Source of the DNA: Myotis daubentonii
Taxonomy: Eukaryota > Chordata > Mammalia > Chiroptera > Vespertilionidae
Direction: 5' to 3'
Length of the DNA stretch: 64,000 nucleotides
Assembly (NCBI RefSeq): GCF_963259705.1
Contig: NC_081841.1
Coordinates: 34,065,358 to 34,129,357, forward strand
Made by a program: the position numbers and the translations under genes. Numbering within the stretch: position 1 is the first letter of the stretch; each line of letters begins with the position of its first letter. The notes under the pieces are model-generated. The model was not told the DNA's origin. It did not search any database and saw only the letters and a list, made by a program, of their open reading frames with translations. Shown one piece after another: positions 47,465 to 57,596 of the stretch.

Positions 47465-47592
47465 TACCTACCTGGTCCTTTTTCATCTCTGAAATCTACT
47501 CATCCATTTAATGCAAGCTCCCCCATGATGCCTTACCTGAAATTTGCAATCAGACTTATTACTCTTTCCAAGACATTGCTTGTCTAATCCAG
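47465..47592 (+). mobile_element. L2 LINE 3' region fragment
   Basis: CCTACCTGGTCCTTTTTCAT, ACTCATCCATTTAATGCAAG, CTCCCCCATGATGCCTTACC and AATCAGACTTATTACTCTTT follow the L2 text for 'ctcatcctttaagacccagctc...cctccaggaagccttccctga...'. Confidence 0.6.
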
Positions 47593-47854
47593 CTCCGTAT
47601 GGATGCTTTCAGGGATGGCGTTTACTGCTTGACAGAGCACTGCATTTTTTAACTACTTTACATCCTAGAAAATTATTTCTCACAGTGAGCCAATGTGAAC
47701 TCTCTACAATTTTTACATGCATTCAATAAACATTTAGAAGTTGGCACCTATATGGGATTAAAATGGGTATGAGGTATAAATGTGAATAATGTACCGTCTC
47801 TGGCCTGGTTTTAAATCCTGGCTCTGGGAAAGTTTCTTTTTCCCCGTGATTTTT

Positions 47855-48003
47855 TATAAATTTTTAAATATATTTTATTGATTTCAGAGAGGAAGGGAGA
47901 GGAGAGATAGAAACATCAATGATGAGAGAGAATCATTGATCGGCTGCCTCCTGTATGCCCCACAGTATGGATTGAGCTCAACCACTGAGCCATGCTGCCT
48001 GGG
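47855..48003 (-). mobile_element. Ves SINE with internal deletion, minus strand
   Basis: The GA-rich side, GATCGGCTGCCTCCTGTATG and the head complement CAACCACTGAGCCATGCTGC are present, but the block between them that normally holds the B-box region is missing. The duplication is CCCCGTGATTTTT (47842-47854) and CCCCATGGCTTTT (48004-48016), two or three mismatches. Confidence 0.88.
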
Positions 48004-48016
48004 CCCCATGGCTTTT

Positions 48017-48889
48017 AACATAATATGTTATCATTAGAGTTATTACAAACCTCAGAAAACATAGAAGAAAATATTGATGACGCATACCTCTGCCAAACCT
48101 ATGATAACTATTAAGGTTTTGTTATAACTCTTTCTGGTCTTCTCTTCCACCCTGTGCCCCTCACCCCAATATATTTTATCAGAGTTAGAAGTTAAATTGG
48201 TTGCTGCTTTGCTAGCTATTTACATACTTAAAACCAGAGTGAACTTGGAATGCTGGTGCCAAAGAAGGGAAACCCATTTGACCTCAAGGACATGGGTTTT
48301 CATCCCACCTCCATTCCCGAGGAAAGTTCTCATGTTACAGAAAAGTGGATGTAGCTGAATTTCTCTAATTCATTGTCTTCTCTCTCTCTCATATTCTGGG
48401 GGGAAATAAATATATAAAGAAGAATATATTTACTTTCCAGGCCAGGGCCAAATTCTGCTTTTTTCCACCAATTATCTTTTTGGATTTACTCTAAATATCC
48501 CAGCCAGGGAACTCTGTCTTCACAACAGGGCCTCTACATTATTGGGGAAGCAGAATAGCATGCTTCTGATTCAGTCTTGAAGTGCTGTCTGTCCTAACCT
48601 TCAGAGGCCCCTGAAGGTGGTTGCTTCCTCAGTAAATCCTGCACCACTAGAGATGGGCAGGCCCAGAAAGCCCAAGCCTGTTCCCCTGGCAGAAACTGGT
48701 TAGACCTATGGTCCTGGGTAATAAAACAGGGGTAAAGCCATTCTCCTACAAGCTGCACCTTGACCTGGTCCTAAGGAAAGGATCCTCATCCAAGTGACTT
48801 ATATAAAAGTTTCATAGACCAAATGCAGATACCTGTGTAAAAACACAGCTAACTGACTGTAAAAACATCCACACATTCTTCCCATATGG
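48017..48889. other. Non-coding stretch, unassigned
   Basis: Moderate GC after 48440. No repeat or exon is recognised, although an older LTR upstream part could extend in from 48890. Confidence 0.4.
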
Positions 48890-49235
48890 ATACCTTTACG
48901 CAATGTAACGTTGCAGTTCCTCCCATTAAGAGAGGCAGTCTATTTCCCCGTCCCAAAATGTGGTCTTGCCCGTGGCAGCTGCTCTGGACCCCTGAACCTT
49001 AGCAGTGGTCAAAGAAAGTACTTGTGCTTTGGAAATGTGTTCTCTTTTATTGTTTCGCAGAACCCAGAGATTGCCTTGTGAAGCCAAGGCTAATCTGTTA
49101 GAGGGTGTGAGACCATATGGTGAGAGGTCCCAACCATCCCACAAAATCATGAGCTAAATAAAATGGGGGCTGTTTTAAGCCACTCTATTTCAGGGTGGTT
49201 TGTTAATGATAAAAAAGTGAATGAATAGAACACCA
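48890..49235 (+). mobile_element. MLT1-type MaLR LTR
   Basis: CTCCCATTAAGAGAGGCAGT, CTATTTCCCCGTCCCAAAAT, ATCCCACAAAATCATGAGCT and GCTGTTTTAAGCCACTCTAT followed by GGGTGGTTTGTTAATG match the MLT1 order through to its 3' end. It is an old, solitary, non-coding LTR shared by placental mammals. The 5' edge is uncertain. Confidence 0.78.
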
Positions 49236-49289
49236 TACCCAATCCATTAATCAATTTGTGATTAGGACTATTCAACCAGTTAAAATGGC

Positions 49290-50640
49290 ATTAAATTGTG
49301 TATTTTGTGATCAACACCTTCAAAGCAGTTTTTCTCCTTGTCTAAAAATGATTCATTATCTCAATAAATATTTTCATATGTATCTCTATTGATACTTGTC
49401 ATTCTGGTTCATTCATTTTAACTGTTGTATGAATAAGCCAAATAATTTATATTTGTCTGTTGAAAATATTTTTCATTTTTTTCCCAATTGAATATTGCCA
49501 AATTGCTCTATAATGTGACTGCACCAATTTTCACTGCCTCTAAAATCATAGGAGAGCTCCCATTGCTCTTTACTCTCACTATCATTGCTATAGTCATTTG
49601 TTTTTGGCAATCTGAAGGGTATGAGATAGTATATTAATTTGAACTTCTATCATGACTAGAAAAGTTGTAGATAATTTTATTGAACACTTATGTTTCTTTT
49701 TCTGTAAATTGCCTGTTTATTAAAATTGCATTCTCTTTCTATACATTTTGCCCATTTTACTATTAGGTTGTCGAAGTTCTAAATGTTTATCCTTTGGTGG
49801 CTATATTTTTCTCAATATCAGTGGTTTAATATTTTTCAATTTAAAAAAAATATGTTTTCATTGATTTTTAGAGAGAGAGGAAGGGAGACGGATAAGGGAA
49901 AGAGAGATAAAAACATTGATGAGAGACAAACATCAATCAATAAGGGAAAGAGAGATAAAAACATTAATGAGAGACAAACATCAATCGATTGCCTTCTGCA
50001 CATCCCGTACTGAGGATCGAGTCCACAACTCATGAATGTGCCCTGACAGGGATCAAACCAGCGACCTCTCGGGGTATGTGTCAATGCTCAACCACTGAGC
50101 AACACCATCCAGGCCATTTTTTCATTCTTTATGATCCCTTTTAATGTACAGAAAATGCAATTTTAATAAAGCCAAATATACTATTCTTTTCTTTTATTAA
50201 ATCCTTCCTTAACCTGAGGTCATAAAAAATACTATTTTTGACTGTAGAATTTTGTTTTGCTTTTCACTTTCAGATTTTTAAGCCACCTGGAATTTATTCT
50301 GTCACCAGAATCTAATTTTACTTTTTTCCCATATGGATAACTAATTGTCCTAGCCCCATGTACTGAAGAGCCCATACTCCCCTCACCGATTTTTAACGCC
50401 ACCACTGTCAAGCATCATGCTTTCAGACAAGAATTTAACTGTTTCTAGACTGTCAATTCTTCCCCTCTCTGGTCTACATGACCATCTGAATGACAATTCC
50501 ACACTAAAGTGGGGGGTCTAAATTTTGGGGGTTTATAATAAGTAATGAGATTTTAGAGAAAGTCATCCCTAAATCTGGACTTCATCAAAATTGTATTGGC
50601 TACTTCCTCCTTTCTTTTGTTTCCCCAAGTAAATCATTTA
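49290..50640 (-). mobile_element. L1 ORF2 fragment, minus strand, split by a Ves SINE
   Basis: On plus the text reads as reversed L1: AATTGCCTGTTTATTAAAAT, ACATTTTGCCCATTTTACTA, then after the Ves CACCTGGAATTTATTCTGTC, TTTTTCCCATATGGATAACT and CATCAAAATTGTATTGGCTA. All frames are broken. The edges are approximate. Confidence 0.75.
49842..50115 (-). mobile_element. Ves SINE with internal 48-bp tandem duplication, minus strand
   Basis: The head complement ends CACTGAGCAACACCATCCAG, and ATTGCCTTCTGCACATCCCG lies in the middle. The GA-rich part contains two 48-base units (49893-49940 and 49941-49988) differing at 2 positions. It is inserted in the reverse-strand L1. Confidence 0.9.
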
Positions 50641-50741
50641 TAAGAACAGTCTTTTTCCTGGAAATGATTGGTGATATTCTTCATTGTATAGGCTATGCAT
50701 TATAAATCCTCTTTTAATTCTTTATCATTTCCAGCACCAAT

Positions 50742-50747
50742 TACACA

Positions 50748-50782
<35 letters not shown>
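50742..50782. repeat. (CA)n microsatellite followed by G-run
   Basis: About 40 bases of CA with one CAT unit, followed by GGAGGGGGGGGGC. Confidence 0.95.
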
Positions 50783-50785
<3 letters not shown>

Positions 50786-51026
50786 GGGGGGGGCACTTTT
50801 GGATTATTTCAGGGGGAAAAAACAGGCTTCTAAAAAGTCAGAGGGGAAAAACCTACTAATTACTGGATTTTACAATTAAATGAAATAGAATTTGAATAGT
50901 TTTTTTCTTTCTCATCTCTGCTAATATAACATCATCATCTTCAAGTGTTAATCAATCTCTTCCTTTCTCATTCCTTACAATGTTGGAATAAAATGTCAGA
51001 TTCTAAGAAGGAAGATGAGTCTAAAG

Positions 51027-51242
51027 CAGGGGTGGGCAAACTTTTTGACTCAAGGGCCACAATGGGTTCTTAAACTGGACCGGAGGGCCGGAACAAAAGC
51101 ATGGATGGAGTGTTTGTGTGAACTAATATAAATTCAAAGTAAACATCATTACATAAAAGGGTGCGGCCCTTTTTTTTTTTTTAGTTTTATTCATTTCAAA
51201 CGGGCCGGATCCAGCCCTCAGGCCGTAGTTTGCCCACGGCTG
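51027..51242 (+). mobile_element. Bat non-autonomous hAT element, copy 2
   Basis: It starts CAGGGGTGGGCAAACTTTTT and ends AGTTTGCCCACGGCTG, with a perfect 8-bp duplication GTCTAAAG (51019-51026 and 51243-51250). The body includes GGACCGGAGGGCCGGAACAA and an internal T-run. It is the same family as 29640-29859 and has no transposase. Confidence 0.94.
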
Positions 51243-51250
51243 GTCTAAAG

Positions 51251-52864
51251 AAATGAGTTACTATTTAAAAAGTTATTTTTTGACACTACAACCAAAGGGA
51301 TCCCAATGCAGAAGGAAAGAAAGAGGCATCAGGAATTTCTTGCCAGAAAAGCTAAAATCTAGATTTCATTCATACTTAAAAAAAAAAAAACAGCCAAATA
51401 CAAAAACATAAATCTAAAAGAGAGGGCGAATCACACTCACGCCCAAGTGCGCACAGAGTTTTCAATTGCTTAGGAGATTGGTAACTATGTGACCCTTTTC
51501 CTGAGATCATTTACCCCATCCCATCCCCAGCATGGACTCTAGATTACAGGACTTATTAACAAGGCAAGGTTTTGAGAAACAGCCACAGTGCTCACAAAGA
51601 TGAATGTGAATACCGCCACTGCCTTGATAAACTATATACTCATGGATTTCAGAAGCAATCTAGAAATGTGAGAATGAGAGCAAAATTTTCTGTAGTAAGG
51701 CAGCTTTTCTTCCCAGAAATGTATATAATCAGTTGTTTTTTGTTGTTGTTGGTTTTTTTTTGGTTTTTTGTCTTAAACTCTCTGTTCTCACAATCCCAGC
51801 TTCTCTCCATTACTTTCCCCTCCCTGAAGAGGCAGGCATGTCTAGTTTAGAGCTCATATTGGCAAAAGGTAGCTGTGACCAGCAGCCATCCCCCAGCAGC
51901 AGGAAGGTTCTGGAATTAGCTGTGTGTTCATATGCTCAGACTCAGTTTAGCCCTCCGTATCTATGTGCCCTTCCCCAAGTACAGCTCTGTCATTCACTGG
52001 GTTTCAATATGGTTTCTGCTTAGCCAAAAGGCTATTTGTTAGTTCTGGAATCACTTCTGAGCCTAGACATCTTACCTGAGGCTCTGATGATTCTACAATT
52101 GTGTCTGCGACTTCTCCGATTGGCCAAGACCTGACTGATACCCGCAAATTCCCAACCTCTAGCTAAGGTCTTATTCCAGATTGAGTCATTTCTCCACCAT
52201 TATCACCCTGACACAAAGTGTGACTTCAATCCCTGACTTTGCTAAACATAATCCATCTACCAGTTGTGACATTTTAAAATATTCAAGCTACATCTGATTA
52301 ACTGCTCATAGCCTTTGTGGTTTTGTAGGCCAGAATCCCTGAGGAAGCAGATTCTGAGATGAGCATTTGCAAGCAGGAAGAGTATTTGGTATATTCTTGG
52401 AATCAATAATTTGGGAGGAAAAAGGATTTGGCTGAGAGAAGAGCTAAACTGACTTAATCCAAACAAAAACCTCAGAAAATCCTTCAGAAACCTTTGATGG
52501 CCATTCAAAATTGTCCTGAATTGGGATAAAGGAGTTGAACTTTTATAATTCATCAACCAATCATCGGGTGCAGGGTGCCCACAGGTAGAGAGAGTGCCAT
52601 GAGGCAAAGTAGCTCTCCTCAAATGAGGCAAGTGTCAGAAAGTGACTCAGCTGAGTTAGTGGCTACCAGCAATCCCAACAGCTGGGAATGAGGGCTTCAG
52701 TCCTAGTGGCCCAGCATGGCATATACTACAGCAAACACATCTCAGTCTGAGTCACTACTCTACCTACTGGCTTGCTGAAGAGGTGCTAGGTTCGCTCAGG
52801 GGTGCAAATGCACTGGTTATGGCATTAAGTAGGAAAAGGCTTTCTCTTCCCTACACTCTCCCTT
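51251..52864. other. Non-coding stretch, possible old repeat at 52310-52680
   Basis: The part near 52330 (AATCCCTGAGGAAGCAGATT, GAGATGAGCATTTGCAAGCA) resembles text of an interspersed repeat that I cannot name. A 124-codon reverse frame (52257-52631) falls in it and has no known domain. A T/G-rich run lies at 51735-51772. Confidence 0.4.
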
Positions 52865-53100
52865 TATCAACAGAGAAGCATTGATCAGACCATCAAACCT
52901 CAGAGGGAAGTTAGGGGAGGGAGGGGGTAATGGGGGGGGGGGAGATCAACCAAAGGACTTATATGCAAGCATGTATGCCTAGCCAATAGACACAGACAAC
53001 GGGGGGGGCGGGGGGTGAGGGCAAGAGTGGGGGGGGGATAGGGGGTAATGTGGGAATAAGGACACATATGTGATAACTTAATCAATAAAAACAAAACAAG
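52865..53100 (+). mobile_element. G-rich L1 3' end (bat L1 tail), second copy
   Basis: It starts GCATTGATCAGACCATCAAA, continues with G-rich blocks, GATCAACCAAAGGACTTATA, AGCCAATAGACACAGACAAC and AACTTAATCAATAAAAACAA. It begins at the same family position as the copy at 43490. Several G-runs of 7-10 bases are present. Confidence 0.8.
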
Positions 53101-56075
53101 ACACAAATAGTGCTAACCGTACACTCTCTGATTCAGTAATACAGCTGTAAGACAAGGTGTGTGTCTCACCTCATATCTGTAGCTTTGTTTTTGGTCAGTT
53201 GTAAAATAAGAAATTGGGATGTGATGAGACCTAAGGGTACATTCCAACTCTATGATAATAATCATATTATGTCAAATTAAGTGCAATGCAGATGCACAAA
53301 TCCTCTTTGTGTTTAGAAACTTATACGGATAGTACTCCTCTTTCAAAATATTTCTCCACTTCAGTTCTTGCTCCCATTTCCAACACCTACAATTCCTCCT
53401 TTTTCAGTGGATAGTGAGTATTAGAATATTTGTACACGTTCTGGTATTTTCCATCTTAAATGCAGGAAATGCATTAAACTAAAAGAAATGTGATGTGGAG
53501 GGTAGATCCATTTCAAAATAATCGCAGAGTTCTTTCAAAAATATATAGAAAAAAGTCTTGGATTATCCAATATTTTAAGTCACCTGCATCCAATTATCTT
53601 CCATTCAACTGAGTTGAGTGTAAATCTCTACAGCAGAGGATTTCCTCTGGCCATGTCACTCACTTGGTTCTATTTTTCAAGTATAACCCAGACATTACAA
53701 ACAAGCAAGCTCCAAATCTCCATTAAATTATCTGTTTTTCTCCTTTGCTGAATACAGAATTGTTGTTTTGGCTAGAATTAGTCAGGCACAGTTAGTACAA
53801 TAACACTCAGTGCCTTCCTGTGTAGCACCTGCTGCATGGTATTTATTTCTTGTTAGCTACATAGTACAACAAATTGTGTCTTTTAACAGCTCACTGAGTA
53901 GAGGAGGAGGAAGTGGTGGCAGTGGGATTGCTGATAATGTTCAATGATGTCAATATATTGCTTCCCAAATAACCCAGCTAGTAAATTTGCAATAATACCA
54001 TTTATTTCTTCGGAAAGTTTCTCTGCTGTGTAATTTCCAAATAACCTTGAGCAGACAGCAGCATAAGTAGAATAAGTACAGACAATGGCCCATGACTTTA
54101 ACCTGTGAGCAAAGGTGATTTTAATTGAATAAATGCAGCGTATGGAAATGAACCAATACTCCTTTTCAAAAGGCTTTGAAATATTAAGAGAGTGTTCAGA
54201 TGTTAAATTTCCATACATTATTTAGAGATTCTGGATTTAACGATATGGTTAAACACTGCACCAACAAGAGAATAAAATTTACACTAAGAACTTTACCAGG
54301 GTACTACCATGTCAAAGAAAAAACTTCTAGAACAACACAGTTGCATTAAGATTTCCCAAATCTATGTGTATGCACACATTTGACAATGTCACCTTATATC
54401 CAATTTATATTCAGTTTCACTGATAGGCAGAATTCAACAAACAGTGCTTGAATCAAGTACAAGGATGGGCAGGGCTACTAATTTTTTCATCTGTGCATTT
54501 TGCTTTATTATGATAGAGACTCTAATTGAACTTTGTTCCAAGCTATTAAGCTATGACAGAAAACTGTGGAGATAAGATTTCACTGACATAAAGAACAAAG
54601 GAAAAGAAAGGGCGTGAAAATTACAATGACAAGGTTGCCTTAGCAGTTTTGAGGTGGTAAAATGAAATCCCTGACTAATAGGCCTAGCTAACACAGGGAG
54701 GGTGAGGATGTGAAGATGGAAGGACAATCTCAGGTTGAGCCCAAGAGGCTTCTCCAAGGACCTAATAGATACACACTGTTATTACGAAGTTCAGATTGTA
54801 AAGCAAATTAAAGTATGCCTCTAATTGCTATAAGTTGCACAAGAGGTCCACATACCAAGAATAAATTAAGAAGCATTAAGTGTAAATTGCTGGTGTTATC
54901 TAAGTAGCCATTTTTTGTTTGTTTGAGGAAACACTAAAATCTTTGCTTTAGATTTTATAAATTATTTAGTCTTCTTTGTTGTCGGGAACTCAAAAGTTTT
55001 GAGTTTCTATTTTGCAACCAAGTTTTGAATATCTTTTTTTAACATTATAATGTCATGCACATCCTGATATAAATGGTGGAATGGAAAATCAAATGTGTTG
55101 AAAAATACAGAAATTAGAAAAGATGATCACAATAAAATGAGGTCACAATTTTTTTTTTACTGAAATGACTACTGTTAGTTTCAGTGGGTTATTTATTTTA
55201 TAACATTTACGGATATTATTTATTGAAAGGTCAGAGAAGTCTTTGTGCATTGGAAAGGATATTTTTATCATCTAGAGATCACCGTGGGAAACCAAATGCG
55301 CATCTTTAAGAGATTATGCAATCTGGAGACTTCATAGATTTAAGCAACCTCTCAAACTTTTCCCTTAAAAGAATGATTTTTAAAGAAAAAAACAGAAATA
55401 GCTAGAGTATGTAAAATACCTAAAGAATGCTTATTGGCATCACCCTTATTACTTTTGACACAGTGCCACCGAAAACAATTATTAACTCACAGCTCATGCT
55501 GACGCGATAGCTCCCATCTGAGATCCTATCAACATAAGGCAGGGAGCAGCAGCAGGAGAAGTGCCCTTTTAGCAATGTCTCCACCAAAGGAGCTCTTTGC
55601 AGATGAGGTCAGACCAAAGGCAGAGTACTGGCCTAGGTGAATGCAATATGCTGTCCCAACACAAGAGTTGGGTTTCATATCCAATTGCCTTCTTCCAGGA
55701 CAGCCATACACCTGGGGGCCTTCATCATCAATAAACCAAGTCTCAGGCTACTATTGTCTTACACAAGCCAAATATCTTCCTGTCAGATTTGACCTATTAT
55801 TTTGAGTTGTTCAGATCACCACTTTAGAATAAGTCTATAAGCTTGGAAAGAAGATTACTAAGAAAAAGAGACACCGAAGATTATTCACTGCAGAGTGAAC
55901 GCAGCCATTAGTTTAGGCCTTCTGATAATGTCAGTTACATTGTTGGCAACAGATAAATTGATTTCAATGCCTCTATCTTATTTGCCATGTCAAAGATGAA
56001 CTACCCCTAAAGCAAACTTATACTATCAATTTTTTACCCAAGTCCTAATGTGGGATAAAAACATAAGTGTTTTAA
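53101..56075. other. Repeat-poor AT-rich non-coding stretch
   Basis: About 3 kb without a recognisable element. A 111-codon reverse frame at 53883-54218 has no known domain. The parts 53580-54240 and 55480-55900 have more even composition. Confidence 0.4.
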
Positions 56076-56084
56076 AGCCATGTT

Positions 56085-56220
56085 GCTTTTTTTAAATGTT
56101 CCGATGTTTCTCTCTGTCTTTCCCTCTTTCTTCTACTCTCTCTAAAAATCAATGGAAAATTAATCCTCGGGTGAGGATTAATTAAAAACAACAACAACAA
56201 AAAAAAATGGTAAAAATATT
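56085..56220 (+). mobile_element. SINE 3' fragment with hairpin tail
   Basis: GATGTTTCTCTCTGTCTTTC and a CT-rich run are the 3' part of a bat tRNA-derived SINE. They are followed by AAATCAATGGAAAATTAATC, a perfect 11-bp inverted repeat (56158-56168 with 56173-56183) and an A-rich tail with CAA units. The 5' half is missing. Confidence 0.7.
56158..56183. repeat. Perfect inverted repeat (11-bp arms, 4-base loop)
   Basis: AATTAATCCTC, loop GGGT, GAGGATTAATT. Confidence 0.93.
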
Positions 56221-56244
56221 TGAATAAACTCTTCTGCCAAAAAA

Positions 56245-56985
56245 AAAAAAGAAGAAGATATGTGAATGGCCAAGTAGCACACAAAAAGGCAATCAACTTC
56301 ATTAGATATTGGGAAATATAAATTAAAAGCACAATGGGGTTCTAATTTACACCTATTTAAATGACTTAAATTTAAAAGACTGACAATGCTAACTGTTGAT
56401 AAGGATATAGAGATACTGAGACACTCATACACTGATGATGGAAATATCAAAATGCCACATCTACTTTAGAACACTGCCAGTTTTTCATTAAGCTATACAT
56501 ACACCAACCACATGACTCAGTACAAATGCAGTTCTTTATTCAAAATAGTAAAAAAGTGAAAATAACATAATATTCATCCTCATGTGAATGAATAAACACA
56601 ATATGATATGTCTATACAATGAAACCCACAATAAAAGTGAGTGAATTATTGATTCACACAATATGATGAATCTCAAAAACATCGTGCTGGGTGAAAGAAG
56701 CCAAGTGCAAGAGCACATGCTGTATGACCCCATTAATTTGAAATTCTAGAAATGACAAATTAATCTAGAGAAAGCAGGTCAATGGTTGTCTTGGACCAGG
56801 GACAGAAGAAGTGGCTGATTACAAAGGGGCAGGAGCAAACTTGGCGGGGGGGGGGGGGGGAATGTTCTCTAATTTCACTGTGAAAGTGATTTCATTGGTA
56901 TACACAGCCATCTAAACATATCGAATCATGGATTTTAAATGGGTACAGGTAATGACAAATTAAACCAATAAAGTTGATTTTAAAA
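56245..56985 (+). mobile_element. L1 ORF2 end and 3' UTR
   Basis: GTGAATGGCCAAGTAGCACA, AATATAAATTAAAAGCACAA, CTGTTGATAAGGATATAGAG, CTGGGTGAAAGAAGCCAAGT and GGTCAATGGTTGTCTTGGAC follow L1 order from late ORF2 to the 3' UTR, ending in AAAAAAG. Frames are broken. It is interrupted by a G-run at 56845-56860. Confidence 0.85.
56845..56860. repeat. Poly(G) run
   Basis: Sixteen G in the L1 3' UTR. Confidence 0.9.
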
Positions 56986-56998
56986 AAGAAGTACCTTC

Positions 56999-57195
56999 GC
57001 CGTAACTGGTTTGGCTCAGGGGATAGAGTGTCGGCCTGCGGACTGAAGGGTCCCGGGTTCGATTCTGGTCAAGGGCATGTACCTTGGTTGCGGGCACATC
57101 CCCAGTGGGAGGTATGCAGGAGGCAGCTGATCGATGTTTCTCTCTCATCGATGTTTCTATCTCTCTATCCCTCTCCCTTCCTCTCTGTAAAAAAT

Positions 57196-57244
<49 letters not shown>
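56999..57244 (+). mobile_element. Ves SINE with long AT tail
   Basis: CTGGTTTGGCTCAGGGGATA, GGTTCGATTCTGGTCAAGGG (B box), TGCAGGAGGCAGCTGATCGA and a CT-rich 3' part. The tail has grown into an AT dinucleotide run (57196-57244). A perfect 11-bp duplication GAAGTACCTTC flanks it (56988-56998 and 57245-57255). It landed at the tail of the L1 at 56245-56985. Its close match to the family pattern suggests a young copy. Confidence 0.95.
57196..57244. repeat. (AT)n microsatellite
   Basis: About 49 bases of AT dinucleotide, in the SINE tail. Confidence 0.95.
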
Positions 57245-57247
<3 letters not shown>

Positions 57248-57299
57248 GTACCTTCACAATCACTGTTTAAAAACCTTGTAAATAAATGTGATTGTGATG

Positions 57300-57596
57300 T
57301 CCTACTATTTGTAATACTTTAAACAATAAAAAAAGGTGAAGGGATTGAGTACATATTGGTAGTTATAAAATAGTCACTGGGATCTAAAGTACTGCATAGA
57401 GAATATAGTCAATAATATTGTAATAAATGAGTATGGTGCCAGATGGGTACTAGTAATATAGGGGGCATCACTTTGTAAATTTATATAATTGTCTGATCCC
57501 TTTACTCTACTCCTGAAACTAATATAAAATAATACTGTCAAAATATATAAATAAAATATTGCATTAAAATAAAAAAATAAATGTGATTGTGCATAC
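57300..57596 (+). mobile_element. L1 3' UTR end
   Basis: GAAGGGATTGAGTACATATT, GGTAGTTATAAAATAGTCAC, GAATATAGTCAATAATATTG, GGTGCCAGATGGGTACTAGT and CTGAAACTAATATAAAATAA are the familiar L1 3' UTR phrases, followed by an A-rich tail. Confidence 0.87.

Noticed and set aside
49893..49988. CRISPR-like direct repeats
   Set aside because: Only two adjacent units without spacers, inside a SINE, in a mammalian genome.
52257..52631. 124-codon reverse frame
   Set aside because: It falls in text that looks like an old interspersed repeat and shows no protein family features.
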